A DNA stretch of 64,000 nt from Meghimatium bilineatum (GCA_034231615.1 CM067304.1:20890589-20954588); one strand, 5' to 3'; counted from the first letter of the stretch, positions 9,020 to 41,324 are shown. Numbers and translations are program-made. The notes: generated by a model from the letters alone, not told the origin.

Positions 9020-9860
9020 TAACCACAACACAGACACGCTACGCATCTTCCAACTAAACATTTCAGGATTTAGAAACAATTAGAACTGACCAAGCTACTT
9101 TGAGATATGAAAATACATGTCGCTTTGATATAAGAAACTTTACTACTGAAAAACTACCCCACTCATGTCACATGATATATGTCGTGTGTGTAAATACCAG
9201 AGGTGTCAGGGATTAATGACGCTCATCCGGAACGACATTCAAGCTGGGGTTTCCAATATAGAAACAGATGCCGAGTTAGACCAAGAAGATGTGACATTAT
9301 GGAGAAAAGGAAAACTACTCAAATAATAAATATTTATTACCCTGCCCCCCCCCCCAAGACTCACCTTAAACTAAAACTCGCCAAGACGACCGATGTTAGA
9401 TGGAATAACATCGCAGGCAACATAAACGGTCGTTCACCTCTATGGGGTTATACAGACAGAAACCCAACATAAACGGTCGTTCACCTCTATGGGGTTATAC
9501 AGACAGAAACCCAACATAAACGGTCTCTCATCTCTATGGGATTATACAGACAGAAACCCAACATAAACGGTCGTTCACCTCTATGGGTTTATACAGACAA
9601 ACGCAACAGGAACGGCCATAGAAGAGCTTATAGACACCTCCTCGCTCATTCTACTCCCCAGAAACTTATATATATATATCTTTCCACGCACGCACACACA
9701 CACACCCTATAGCATTTGACCAGCGAAGAAAGAATCATACTTGACCTTACTTTAGTATCATCTGACATCACCAACCCCCACCCACCCCACCCCCTTTTCC
9801 TCAACGGTGCAACATTATTTCTAAACGATATTGGAAACAACCATAGACCGATTCTCCTAG
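9020..9860 (+). pseudogene. Retrotransposon endonuclease (EN) domain relic
   Basis: Across frame changes the + strand encodes 'LRIFQLNISGFRN', 'HVALIQET'-like, 'IETDAELDQEDVTLWRKGK', 'IINIYYPAPPP', 'GNINGRSPLWGYTD' (usual GDFN-HSPLWG, so the catalytic Asp reads Asn), 'AIEELIDTSSLILL', 'LTLVSSDI' and 'NHRPILLEV'. This is the order of an APE-type endonuclease at the start of ORF2 in Jockey/I-like elements. Stops, a 47-bp tandem expansion (9419-9606) and a TA/CA microsatellite (about 9667-9706) interrupt it. Confidence 0.8.
9419..9606 (+). repeat. 47-bp tandem repeat inside the endonuclease relic, 4 copies
   Basis: Unit ACATAAACGGTCGTTCACCT followed by CTATGGGGTTATACAGACAGAAACCCA. CATAAACGG starts at 9421 and 9468 and continues at the same spacing. 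The unit encodes the 'NGRSPLWGYTDRNP' catalytic loop; since 47 is not a multiple of three, each copy shifts frame. Confidence 0.92.
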
Positions 9861-10009
9861 AAGTCTCTAACTATGGTATCGCTATGACAATACTTGTGTA
9901 TACGTACGTCATTAGGTATTACGTATTAGATATGTTAATTATCCTCTTCGCTCACCAGACATGTCCGTGTGTGCTCATATCTCCGCTTCAGTAAATCTCT
10001 TAGGGTATA

Positions 10010-10500
10010 ACGGTTGATGGTTTCAGTTCTATGTTGGTTCACTACTCTTTTTGAAATTTTTGTTAGGTGTTCTCTACGGGCCACGCCTATCCTCACTCCC
10101 AATTCGCGCATTTACGATATTGATTCATACTCATTTATCTCAAAATTGTCTGATAGTAGAGACTTACGAAGAGCAATTTGTATTCTGCTCGGTCCATAGG
10201 CTGACCATCAGTTATGGTGGCGAAGCTAACTATTTGGTCAGCCCGTTCGTTTCCCTCCACACTCGCGTGTCCGGGAACAAAGACAAGCGTGACTTTTCGC
10301 AATGTGGTCCGCATTTTAGCTCTCTTTAATGATTCTACCCATCCCTAACGTATATCACCTGTTTTGACTTTTTGAATCATATTCATTGAGTCACTTAATA
10401 TGCACGAATATTAATAGACTTGCGATTCCAGCCTGCGTTGCGGTAAATACTTCCACTGTTAGACTGCTTGTTGTTGCTATAAAAGCTCCACTGACTTATT
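10010..10500 (-). pseudogene. RNase H fragment ('group K' non-LTR element)
   Basis: On the minus strand frames read 'VTLVFVPGHASVEGNERADQ' near 10300-10230 and 'ITDGQPMDRAE' near 10210-10180. This F-x-PGH-x-x-V-x-GNE-x-AD form differs from the IPSHCG form of group J. A related fragment lies at 42080-42420 on +. It is broken by stops. Confidence 0.7.
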
Positions 10501-10537
10501 GTACTGTTCTTCCTTGTGATAGGCGAGGTCCATGCGC

Positions 10538-10815
10538 TTAGCTAGTGGCCGATGGCCGAGCCGTCCGATCAATCACAACATCTGTGTCGTCGGCATATTT
10601 GCAGATGAGTGCCTTGACCTCATCATCCACGCTCACAGTGATGTGTTTCCTGCACTCTCTATTGAGTGTAATGGTGGTCTTGAGTGCTTCTTGAAGGATC
10701 ATAGGAATAGGTATCCATTCCTCGCCAGGAATTATGCCTTCTGGGGAGCAAATCTGTTTAACGGTATCCTCAGTAATACCCATCCACGATTTGCCTCTCT
10801 TGTGCCTACTTAATT
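10538..10815 (-). other. Unassigned open frame
   Basis: An open minus-strand frame of about 90 codons contains 'KSWMGITEDTVKQICSPEG', 'PMILQEALKTTITLNRECRK' and 'CKYADDTDVVI'. The YADD string resembles the RT active site, but no other RT motif is visible, so I do not assign it. It lies between fragments of group K elements and may be part of one. Confidence 0.35.
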
Positions 10816-10913
10816 CAGACGAGAAAGTTCACTGTACAGTGGGTAATCTATGTCCGAACTCGCTCTGAGGCATGCATCGGCATGCCACATATCAATTCTG
10901 TGATAAAAAATTG

Positions 10914-10931
10914 GTGGGGGGGGGGGGGGAT
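10914..10931. repeat. Poly-G tract
   Basis: Essentially uninterrupted G run between 'ttggt' and 'attgttgcc'. Confidence 0.9.
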
Positions 10932-10984
10932 TGTTGCCTGAAAAGTATCGAGCTATCTTGAGAGAAATAAGTGTTACAACGTTG

Positions 10985-12000
10985 TTAGGTGGGTATCGCC
11001 CAGGAAAGAAGACAGCAGAATGCAATCATCTTTGCGCAAGATGTTTTTGAGGGGTTCGATTCGCACATGGAGACATGTTCGGTCACAATAGATCTTGAGA
11101 ATAATTACAATAGGGTGTCCTTGGATATCTTGATGGAACAACTGTTAAATCTTGCAGTAAATCCTATTGTCGTGCGGTGGGTTGGTGCGGTTCTGATGCA
11201 CAGAATAGTAGTTCTTAAGTGGTAACTTGGTATCGGAACCAACGGTTATTAGTCCGGGTCTGCCACAGGGATCGCCTATGTCTCCTGTGCTTTTCAATAT
11301 ATACACAGTAAACATCACTAGCAATCAAATAATAGGTGCTGGCAGAACGATGCCGTACGCCGACGACATCCTGGTGTAGGCATACAGGCAAGGCAGAAAT
11401 CTAGAAGAGTACGTTGTGGAACTACAGGGAGAGCTGGACATACTGTCGAACTGGTGTAGAGATACGGGAACAGTGGTAATTCCTTCTAAGCATCCGTGAC
11501 TTGGTTTTCCTTGAACAATAACATGGTAAAGACACCCATGCCACATGTTTCGTCAGACACAAGTCTGAGTTTCAAGGAACATGCTGACCACGTTATTATA
11601 AGGGCAGGCAAAAGCTTAGCAGCAATGAAGGTTATGACTGCGCATTGTGAGCAGATGCTGTTATTTCTTTTGTACCAGGGTCTGGTCGTGGCTGTGGTGG
11701 AATATGCACTTGTAATTCTGACTCTTAGACAACCTCAGATCGAAAGACTGGATAGAATCCAAAATGCAGCAACGCGCATCATTCTTGGGTGCACAAGAGG
11801 CACATCGACAAGACTATGTGGTACCTACTCGACTGCCCAACGGATACATGCAGATAAAGAACATCTATTGCATTCTGAAATACAGAAAGTTAAAGGTTGT
11901 ATACTTAAAAGAGGGAAGTTGTTGATAGGACGTGCTGAGATGGCATACAAAGAGTGTGCAGGTTGCAAGATGTGGCAGTATGTGCATAATTTATAGGTCT
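10985..12000 (+). pseudogene. Reverse transcriptase domain relic, group K non-LTR element
   Basis: Frames carry 'AIIFAQDVFEGFDSH', 'VTIDLENNYNRV' (RT motif with a catalytic Asp), 'LPQGSPMSPVLFNIYTVNI' near 11260-11310, 'RTMPYADDILV' near 11345-11380, 'LSNWCRDTG' and then a continuous 3' portion from about 11550 with 'RLDRIQNAATRIILGCTRGT'. That is the order of fingers, palm and thumb in a Jockey/I-type RT. At least two frame changes and a stop after DILV (DILV-amber) disable it. RNase H of the same element follows at 12340. Confidence 0.85.
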
Positions 12001-12339
12001 ACCCACATATTTCGAAACTTGTTTGAGAGAGTAATACTCACATGGAAGACAGGTAATGAAGTCCTACTGTGACGACTAACACACTACACACTATCACTAA
12101 CGGATGTAAATATGGCACATACAACAAAACAAAACACAGAATATAATCATACAAATGACAATACGCAGGACAAAGTCGACGTTTCGGACCAATAGGCATT
12201 CAAGATACAGACATAACATACAAACATAAAAAAAACCACAAGTAGAAATGAATGCGTATCCGAGTGAAATGAGAGAGTAATAACACTTAGCAGGGAATGC
12301 AGAGAATGGCGTCCCACGGCTGTGGATCAAGAGGTGCAG

Positions 12340-12985
12340 GCTTTGGTCAGTGAAAGAGCGGGATGTGATTATATACAATGATGGATCTATGATTAAACAT
12401 GTTTGCAGTGCCTGGACCTTCACAGCTCAGTACGCAGGTAAAACTAATAAGGAGGAGAGCATGAACATGGAGATTATGGCGGTTACCAGGGCATTTGAGT
12501 GGGTAGTCACACAGAAGGTAAACACGGTCTGCATCTTGAGTAACTCGATGAGTATGGTTCGTGAACAATGGATTCAGGCACTGAGAAAGGAGAGTTTGAA
12601 GGTGTCTACATTTATTTTCATGCCGGGACATGTTGGTGTTCAAGACAATGAAAAGGCAGATCAACTGGCGTCATGTGCGATTCTGGCACAGGGCGATGGG
12701 GTAATGGATCGCGCTGATGTTTTGAACTCCATAAGAGATATAACACGCGAGAGTGAGACTAGTGTGGATGGTGATTACTTTTCAATGTCCAGGATTAAAG
12801 ATCAGGGTTTGAAATGCAGTGTTGCTAAAATTGAAAAATTTGGAGGACGCAAAGGAATGATGATCAACCAGCAAAGGACCGATACTGTCGACAGAAGTAT
12901 AATGGCAGATACAATCGGGAAGAGATTGGAGCAACTATTGACATGTCCAGTTTGCAGTGATGATAATACGACGACTAACTAACTT
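12340..12985 (+). pseudogene. RNase H domain of group K element, one catalytic Asp replaced
   Basis: An open frame of about 210 codons encodes 'DVIIYNDGSMIKHVCSAW' (first Asp), 'MNMEIMAVTRAF' (Glu), 'VNTVCILSNSMSMV' and 'FIFMPGHVGVQDNEKADQLA' (last Asp). RNase H uses a D-E-D-D set; here the third position, normally T-D-S, reads S-N-S, so activity is not expected. It is separated from the RT part (10985-12000) by about 340 bp of unmatched sequence. Probably one old insertion. Confidence 0.8.
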
Positions 12986-13379
12986 ACTAATTATATGAGA
13001 TATTCTTGGAAAATCAATGAAAAACCTCATAGCCATACAGGGTGTGTCCCTTGTGCAACAAGGGCGATCCACATTGCTTCATTTTGAATTATTGCCATCT
13101 CACAATCTGTGTGTGACTGGTGGTGATAGTGGCGCCTGAATATTCATTGACATATGTGCATCGTTGCTACCTTGGATGTCACTGCTGTTAAATGTCTGTC
13201 GTCTACAGTGACAATGCCATTAATTCTACTATTTGATCACTGTTTGTCTTTTTTTTCTTTAAAAAAAGATCTTAAAGTTGAAATAACAGTACACTATCTT
13301 TTATACTGTTATTTGCATTTTTTCGTACCAATACACTATACTTTGTACGATCATTGTAAAGTTAATGGACCTTGTGTTT
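12986..13379. other. Spacer with degenerate retrotransposon sequence
   Basis: A short 'GVCPLCNKGDPHCF' Cys-rich string near 13040-13080 may be the tail of the group K element. The rest is AT-rich and unrecognised. Confidence 0.4.
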
Positions 13380-13575
13380 TATGGAAGTAACATATACTCC
13401 AGGACTGCCCAACACACACATAACAGAGACTACGGTTGTGGACAAAGGATACAGATTGAAGCAAAAGTCACTGAGTATCCTCTCTGACACGGTGAAGACA
13501 GTGGACTTAGCCCTGGTGACATGATTGACATTCTAGCATGACCACAGATGCTGAACGCAGAAGAAGAACGCGAAA
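13380..13575 (+). mobile_element. Group J retrotransposon 3' end fragment
   Basis: Degenerate copy of the last part of the element (ccaggactgcccaacacac ... ggatacagattgaagcaaaa ... cagtggacttagccctgg), ending 'gctgaacgcagaagaagaa', the same tail as at 4080 and 30925. Confidence 0.75.
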
Positions 13576-13604
13576 GCTGAGGCTTTTTTTTGCCATTTAA
13601 AGAG

Positions 13605-13795
13605 AAATAACATAATGGACAAATTAGTAATGGAAGGCATGGTTTCTTATAACATAAGTAAATGTCGCCCAAGACGACGATGGATAAGACACGTCTCAGA
13701 TTGTTTAAACACGTACTTAGCTGTGGCAGATCAACTCGCCCATAATCGTGTGTGATTTCAGAACATCCTTAAAGAAAACTACGCGCTAGAAAGAA
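13605..13795 (+). pseudogene. RTE-type C-terminal fragment
   Basis: Encodes 'VMEGMVSYNISKCRPRRRWI' and 'HVSDCLNTYLAVADQLAHNR', the RGRP-RRRW-DHV and following region of RTE-like elements. The N-terminal parts are missing. Confidence 0.65.
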
Positions 13796-14079
13796 TGTCA
13801 CATGAAGAGGATTGCTTATACTGTTTATAGCGGATTTATGTTATTACATAAATATTTTATCGTCCCGATCAAGTGGAATCGAGCGATATGATAAATGATG
13901 TTATATGCCCATATGTAAGATTTTGTATCGATATTAGATAATATGACATATGTGAACGTTTGTGTCAATAGCTCTCATCATTGCACTGTGTAGCAGAAAC
14001 AAATAAAAGCAACAGGAAATATCTGCATCGATAATAAGTAATAACTGCAGCAAAACTGTTGTCCGTCAGGCGAAAATTG

Positions 14080-14790
14080 GAGTTGTAACACAGTTGTATT
14101 AATCACTGGTAATACATAGAACGATTGCCAACAACTGAAACAGGTGAAAGAATTCACTTATTTCTGAAGCATCATATCATCAAATGAAAAACACACCAAA
14201 GAAACACAACATAGATGCACAATAGCATACCAGATCTTAGGGCAGATGTTCCCTATTTTCAAAAACAAATATGTGAACAGGAACACCAAAATTGCTATAT
14301 ATAAAATGATCATCATATGCCTATTATAACTATGCTACTAGTGTCAAACGTAGACATTAACAGCAGAAATAAAAAGAAAACTTGTTACAATAGAAATGAG
14401 GTTATGTAGAATCCTCGGAATAACAATGAAAGATAAAATCAGAAACGAAATTATCATAAGACTAACAAACACAATGCAAATCCTGGATTACATCAGAAGG
14501 CAACAGATTCAGCGTTTTCCCCATGCTTTCAGACTATTGCTAGAATGTCCCTCAAAAAAGCATTACTGTACCGGCACGATGGTTACAAATCCAGTGTCAG
14601 ACCATGCACATGATGGTTTACAGAAATAAAGGAGTCAACAAAAACAAACATATAGGCATATGAAGCACATAAAAAAGCCATCTCCAGAAAACTCTTCTAC
14701 CTCTGACGCAGCAAGGCACACAGGGGTATAAAGAGAAAATAAAGAATACACAGAAAATTACAAACGTAATAAATAAAAGGAAAGATGGCT
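14080..14790 (+). pseudogene. RTE-type RT thumb and C-terminal relic
   Basis: Frames include 'HTKETQHRCTIAYQILGQMF', 'KNKYVNRNTKIAIYKMIIIC', 'RNEVM-RLCRILGITMKDKIRNEII' and '(K)NPVSDHAHDGLQKI'. The layout fits the region after YADD in RTE elements. It is frame-shifted and ends about 220 bp before the LRRC47 start codon. Confidence 0.7.
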
Positions 14791-15009
14791 TTCTGATTGA
14801 TCTCCTGCAGATCTGATTTAAACATCATTTTAACATTACCTTATAGTAGTGAATTATAATGTGATATCTCGTAATATTGTAATGAAAACAGTTATTGCTT
14901 TTCTTGATATCCCAACAAATTTGACTGTTATTCTTAGCATGAGATTAGTGGGTCTTTTTAACAAAACGAGTTGGCACCACTGGCATCTGCTTTGCTTGTC
15001 AACTTTAAA

Positions 15010-35957
<20,948 letters not shown>

Positions 35958-36333
35958 TGTATTTAAGAGTAATGGCCGCTCTGAAATCTGTCTACAAGGA
36001 GCCCAATTGAGCCAGTTTTAAACAGGTTGTAATAATTATTAAAAAAAAGCCCTTCCTTTGTTTCCGTTCAAGTAGGAGCATAGAATCATCACCGTCGTTG
36101 TCCTCCAAGAAGTCGATATCAAATAATTTAAGTGGCTGTGTAGCTGGGACACACGTATTATATTGTGAAAGCTACTTTTACCTGCCCAATAGGAAACTAT
36201 ACTTAGTACAGTGGAATCTCGTTATAATGAATTGGTTGGGATTCACTGGATATGTGCTTAATAACAAAATTCTGTTATATACAGTTATGGACAATAAGTT
36301 CTGTACATTATAATTATTAACAAGTTATATACC

Positions 36334-37200
36334 TTGTACAATATTTCAGCAGCAATAAGAGTAGGAAATCAATTTGGCCCTTTTCAACAAATAAAACAAG
36401 GAGTCAGACAGGGATGTGTGCTTTCACCAGACCTGTTCTCTTTATACAGTGAAAACATATTGCGTGCAATAGTAGATATCCCAGGAATATCAGTGGGAGG
36501 ACATAACATAAATAATTTGAGATATGCGGATGACACTGTTCTGATTGCAAAAAGTGAGGAAGACCGTCAAAATTTAATTAAAGTAGCAGTCACAGAAAGT
36601 AAAGAGAAAGGTCTCTTCCTAAATATCAAAACAGAAGTAATGGTTATCTCAAAGAAAAAAAATAACACACCTTGCAAGATCATAGTGAATGATATAGTAT
36701 TAAAACAGGTCCACCAATTCAAATATTTAGGTACAACGATTACAGCAGATGGAAGAAGTTCAACAGAAATAAGATGCAGAATAGAACAGGCAAAAACAAC
36801 ATTCAGAAAAATGAAAAATATACTGTGTAATAAGACCTTGTCATTAGAGGTGAGAGAGTTCTGCAGTGCTATATAACCCCTGTACTAATATATGGGTGCG
36901 AGTCTTGGACAATAAACAAACTGGAAAGTGGGAGATTGGAGGCAACAGAGATGTGGTTCTACAGAAGAATGCTGAGAATACCATGGGCTGCCAGAAAAAC
37001 TAATGTAAGGTGTTGAAAGAGTTAAATGCGAAACGGACCTTAATCAACAATATAAGAAAAAGACAATCTTTTTTGGCCACTTCATGAGACAGGCAGGTTT
37101 AGAGAACATAATCACAACAGGCAAGATTGAAGGCACCAGAGACAGACAGCGACAACGTGAGAAAATATTAGACAGTTTGACAACCTGGCACGGCAAGGAA
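36334..37200 (+). pseudogene. RTE-type reverse transcriptase fragment
   Basis: An open frame of 180 codons has 'IKQGVRQGCVLSPDLFSLYS' and 'NNLRYADDTVLIAKSEEDRQ' with the catalytic YADD, then 'HQFKYLGTTITADGRSSTEI'. After a frameshift near 36865 come 'LIYGCESWTINKLESGR' and 'MWFYRRMLRIPWA'. Active-site residues are intact, but the endonuclease and RT N-terminus are missing and the frame breaks. Confidence 0.88.
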
Positions 37201-37500
37201 ACAACAACGACTTTGATACATAATGTATCAAAGAATAGGTGTTGATATATCAGAACTGCAAAAATACCTAAATGCATTAAATACCTATTGCAAAATGTAC
37301 AACATGAGAATAAACAAACCAATATCAGAAACACTGAATATATGCAGAAATCAATCCCCACTAGAAATATACATAGATGACACAAAACTCATCCAAGTAC
37401 AGGAATTTAATTATCTAGGCAGCCTATACTACAAGATGTCAGAAGTCATACACTGTTTTATATCAATTATCACCACTGCTGAAACATCAGAATATTGACA
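37200..37500 (+). pseudogene. Second RTE-like RT fragment
   Basis: Encodes 'SELQKYLNALNTYCKMYNMR' and 'LIQVQEFNYLGSLYY', the region after YADD in a different RTE copy. Joined to the preceding fragment. Confidence 0.7.
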
Positions 37501-38194
37501 TGTTGTCTAAAAGAATGTTAATAAACACAGTGTTTGTCCTGACACTGTGATACCAATGCTAGACCTGGACTCTGACAGAAACTAGAATAAAAACTTTACA
37601 GTATGCGAAATAAATGAATGAGAACAGTTCTGGGGATAACAAAAGGAGATAGGATAAACAATGACACTATAAGAAATATGATGAAAACAATATTGTGCAA
37701 AGAATACATACACTCAAAGTATCAAATAGTTTGACACCTGAGTTTGTACTTTTTTTTTTTTACCCACCAATTTTAGTTCATTATACAGGGATATTTGTTT
37801 AAATGTGTGCGTTATTTAAAAAAAATAAAATTATTAAAACACTTAAAATAATCAGGTGTTTTGAAAAGTAGTTAAACAGAGAAATCCGTTAAAATGAGAT
37901 TCACTGTAATGGTATTCCACTGTAGGTTTAAATGCATGGTGAGCCATACAATTATGAGGTCATGGAAGAATATCGTGTACTGCAACCTGATTTTTTTTTA
38001 TTGTCATACACTCCGATACAATCAAATTGTACTCACATCTTTGGTTTCTCACCACAAGAGGTAATTTATTTAAAATTTAAATAATACCTAGTCTCCATTG
38101 ACAAGTGTAGTATTAATTATAGTTACAAGATTGGGTGTTGTACAGCTTAACCGCTGCAGGTATGTCCGTTTAGAGGGATACAACTTTTTCACTA

Positions 38195-38985
38195 TGATGA
38201 TGAAATAATTCCTTTAGCTGTGAACATTTAGCCCTAGTCAGCCCATAGCCTTTCTGACTGTAGGTTCTCAGTTGTGTGATTAACACTTTGCTCACCAGCA
38301 ATCCAGAGCGTACTTATCCGCCATTACCGAGGGTGCAAGCAAAATTTTATACATTGACATTGCTGTCTTCATATAAGATTGATCTAGCGCGTAAAAGCCT
38401 TGAAACTTTCTATGTGTTGTGATGACTTTGCACTTTCTGAATTAATTTAAAAGCTCCAAGAGTTATTTCAAGTGCAAAATGCTACTTATCGTAATGCTAG
38501 GCCTAGATTTACATTAATTTCTATATATTATACGATATTACCTTCGTAATCTCCGATATTTCATGATAAAAACTCATGTACTATGTCTATATCGGTATTC
38601 CACAAGTGCTGCCATTTTTACACATAATTTTCAAGAAACGATATTTTTAGTCACATTATTTCAATGGGTATTCCCATTTTTCTTATATATCATAGCGCTT
38701 TTGACTATCGTCGAATTTGGTCAGCAAGGTTCTGTAACGGAAATTCGACTTTAGTCGAAATTGGTCAGGAAAGTGTTAAGGCCACTCAGACTCAGATAAG
38801 GTCTCAAGGGCATTTGGAAGGGGGTGTTCTTGGATGCATGTTTAGTCCCAGAAAGGAGGTATGTCAGGATAACCACATCCTGTCAGCAGAGTGCCATTTC
38901 ATTCCTGTCCGATTTTTTTTATCCATCCTCAGTGTCATATAGCTTTCCCTTTTACCTAGGAGTCTGCCATTGAAGGACAAAGGAA
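38195..38985 (-). repeat. Family C copy split by a TTAA-type MITE
   Basis: 'gatgatgaaataattcctttagctgtgaac' and 'catagcctttctgac' precede the MITE. 'ctcaagggcatttgg', 'gtcaggataaccacatcctgtc' and 'gtctgccattgaaggacaaa' follow it. Confidence 0.7.
38284..38775. mobile_element. TTAA-flanked MITE, copy 3, 492 bp
   Basis: CACTTTGCTCACCAGCAATC at the left end, TTGGTCAGGAAAGTG at the right, with TTAA immediately outside both ends (38280-38283 and 38776-38779). Inserted in a family C repeat. Confidence 0.88.
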
Positions 38986-38989
38986 TAAT

Positions 38990-39190
38990 TTTCCCACTTG
39001 CTTGCATATCTTCGTCATCCATGGGAATTATTTGATAGAAGACAAAAGAAAGAAATTGAGACAAAGATGTGATGATAATTTTTTTCCACAGATGACATGC
39101 CTGGAAAGAAGACAGATGCCCAATTTTTTTTCAGACCCGGTTGCCACACATATTCAAAAATTTGTTGAATAATTCAGTGTAGTACACTAT
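38990..39190 (+). repeat. Family D copy
   Basis: 'cttcgtcatccatgggaattatttgatagaagac', 'gaaattgagacaaagatgtgatg', 'cctggaaagaagaca' match 32190 and 34250. Confidence 0.6.
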
Positions 39191-39670
39191 GAAGTAAAGC
39201 TAGATCATTGTAACATTTTCATGACCTTTCACCCATGTAGAAAATTAAAAGATTGACAACATGCAAATTCTGTGTGTGCTGACAAATTATGTATTTGTAT
39301 GAGGTTTATTATGATGTATCCTCAAAATCAATTTTGTTTTATGGTGGCAGACATTTTTTTCAGTAATGACTTAATTTTTCACAGATGACAATGTTTAACA
39401 TATACTGTTTGCCACCCTTATAAATAGGCAAGTCCATGGTTACGCTGAAAAGAACCCAAGATTGATATGTCATTTTATTTGAAATACCCAGGTTTTACAA
39501 TTAACCAGTATAATTTATGTTAAGAGAGTAAGGTATTATAGCCACTGTGGTTTAGTGTCTATTCACCGACATTAGTTATTGACAAAGAACAACAATGGGA
39601 ATGAAACAGCCATGTCTCAGTTCATTGGAGAAATCCAGATCAGAGTATTACTTAACAGGAGGGTAAGGAA
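39191..39670. other. Spacer, nothing recognised
   Basis: AT-rich with no coding or repeat match. Confidence 0.5.
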
Positions 39671-39679
39671 GACAAAGAA

Positions 39680-39995
39680 CAGCTAGAAAACATGTCAACC
39701 ACTTTGAATATCTCTGGTCAAAAATTAACATCACAGGAGTTTGTGCAGCAGACATCAGAAAGAGATTAGCAATGGCCCTATAAAAAATATCAGATTAAAA
39801 ATCAATGACAAGGGACAAACAGAAAAACAAAACTATATTAAGATGTATTTTTCCATTGGCAACATATGGTTGTGAGATGTGGGCAATAACATCCCCCGTC
39901 AGAAAAGAAAAAGTATTTGAAATGAAATGCTATAAAATGGTTATATCAATATAATGAACAGAAAGACAATCCATGAGCCACTACAACATTTTGAT
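39680..39995 (+). pseudogene. RTE fragment
   Basis: 'NHFEYLWSKINITGVCAADI-RKRLAMAL', then 'IFPLATYGCEMWAITSPVRK' and 'VFEMKCYKM' mark the RT thumb region. A stop follows MAL. Confidence 0.75.
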
Positions 39996-40189
39996 GTATG
40001 TTAATAGTGTTAAAATCCTTCAATTTTATTTTTTGCTTCTGCAATAAGCAAATAAAATCCTATAAGTCTGTGCAATAATTAATTTGAGTTGATTGTATTT
40101 TTTAGTATTTATCCTCATGGCAAAACTAAATCTATTGTCTTTCCGCTACTTTTATTGTAAGGTGTTGCAGGATTGACGATCAGTTTTAG

Positions 40190-40510
40190 GGCTATTGCAC
40201 ATTTAGTAGCTAGATATGCAATAATCATGAGGATTATGACGTCTCAGAACGTAACTCTTTCAATCCACCTTCTTGGTCTTTCTCCGCCTCTTGTTGTTTC
40301 CATTCTCAAGATACATTTTCTTGCCAATGGCCAATATGAGTTAATTCTCATTATATGGACAAACCATTTCAGTCTCTATTTTTCCCAATATATTTGCCCA
40401 CAGACGTTGTTCAGACAGTTCTTGTAATCTCTTCTTCTGTTTGCAGCTTTTCTTAAGACATCTCATTTCACACGTAGAAAGCTTTTTCTCTTGTTCTTTA
40501 TTTAGTGTCA
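40190..40510 (-). pseudogene. RTE C-terminal fragment
   Basis: Minus strand 'KWFVHIMRINSYWPLARKCI-LRMETTRGGERPRRWIERVT' matches the FGH-x-x-RM ... RGRPRRRWID region of RTE elements. Confidence 0.65.
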
Positions 40511-40600
40511 ATGTCTGACATTAATAACACAATGATGATGTTCGTCCGTCGTGATCGACGATGACCAAAAACTCAACCATAATAATAATAAATAATAAAG

Positions 40601-41184
40601 TTAATAGTGCGTTTTTAAATGACTAGCAAGTCCAATGCGCGCACAAAATGTTCTTTTACAGAATTGACAACAATAGAAGGTATCTGTGTGAGGTTGAGAT
40701 GTTTTTTCTTTTCTACATGTCCGCTTCTGTCTTGTGCAGTTTCTTGTCTGAATTCTTTCGCCGCTAGTGCTCCCGTTCTAATGCTGTAACGCCATGCTGT
40801 TCTATCCTGAGCGAGGCTCTCCCAAGCGCCTATGTCAATGTTAAGATGTTTCAAGGATGACTTGAGCGTGTCTTTGAAACGCTTTTTCTGTCCACCAGCT
40901 TTTCGAAATCCTGCCTTGAGTTCTCCATAATATATTTGTTTTGGCAAATGCGAGTTCTCCATATGCACAAGATGGTCTGCCCAGCGTGCCTGCGCCTTTA
41001 TAAGTATTGTGTGGATGCTTATTGAGGTTGATTTTTCCAAGACCTCGTAGTCTGGTACTTTGTCCCACCAATGGATGTTTAGTAATTTACGTAGGCAGGT
41101 AAGATGGAAATGATTTAACTTTCTTGCATGTCTAGCATACACTGTCCACGTTTCGCAGGCGTATAGTAAGGTTGGTATAACAGC
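40601..41184 (-). pseudogene. Non-LTR retrotransposon C-terminus with C2H2 zinc finger, frameshifted
   Basis: Minus-strand coding runs 'LLYACETWTVYARHARKLNH', 'FHLTCLRKLLNIHWWDKVPD', 'STSISIHTILIKAQARWADH', 'LPKQIYYGELKAG-RKAGGQKKR', 'AQDRTAWR'. Near 40685 the frame shifts; the +1 frame then reads 'FYCCQFCKRTFCARIGLASH-LKTHY' and stops at 40601. C-x2-C-x12-H-x3-H is a C2H2 finger typical of the C-terminus of this retrotransposon group. RT and endonuclease are absent. Confidence 0.85.
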
Positions 41185-41324
41185 AATAACACAATACTGG
41201 TATGAAGACTGAATTTATGATTTGTTTTTTGGTTTCACTCCGGATAGATTTGTTTCATTAGTGGTGTTAGTTCATAATTTACATAGTTAACTTTTTCAAT
41301 TCTCGTTATTACTAAATGTCTTCA

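Larger units (their letters stand above)
36209..37906. mobile_element. Pogo/Tc1-like element with TA duplication, interrupted by RTE fragments
   Basis: Left end TA|CAGTGGAATCTCGTTATAAT and right end AATGAGATTCACTG|TA are inverted repeats flanked by TA, as in Tc1/mariner-pogo elements. Short relatives lacking the insert occur at 42895-43071 and 60113-60278. The extra length is RTE sequence at 36334-37500. Confidence 0.7.

Noticed and set aside
12097-12664. Minus-strand open frames opposite the RNase H domain
   Set aside because: Antisense shadows of the retrotransposon coding sequence.
14971-15009. Upstream start for LRRC47
   Set aside because: The upstream codon is TTG, and 'MASGMWEEV' from ATG 15010 matches the expected N-terminus.
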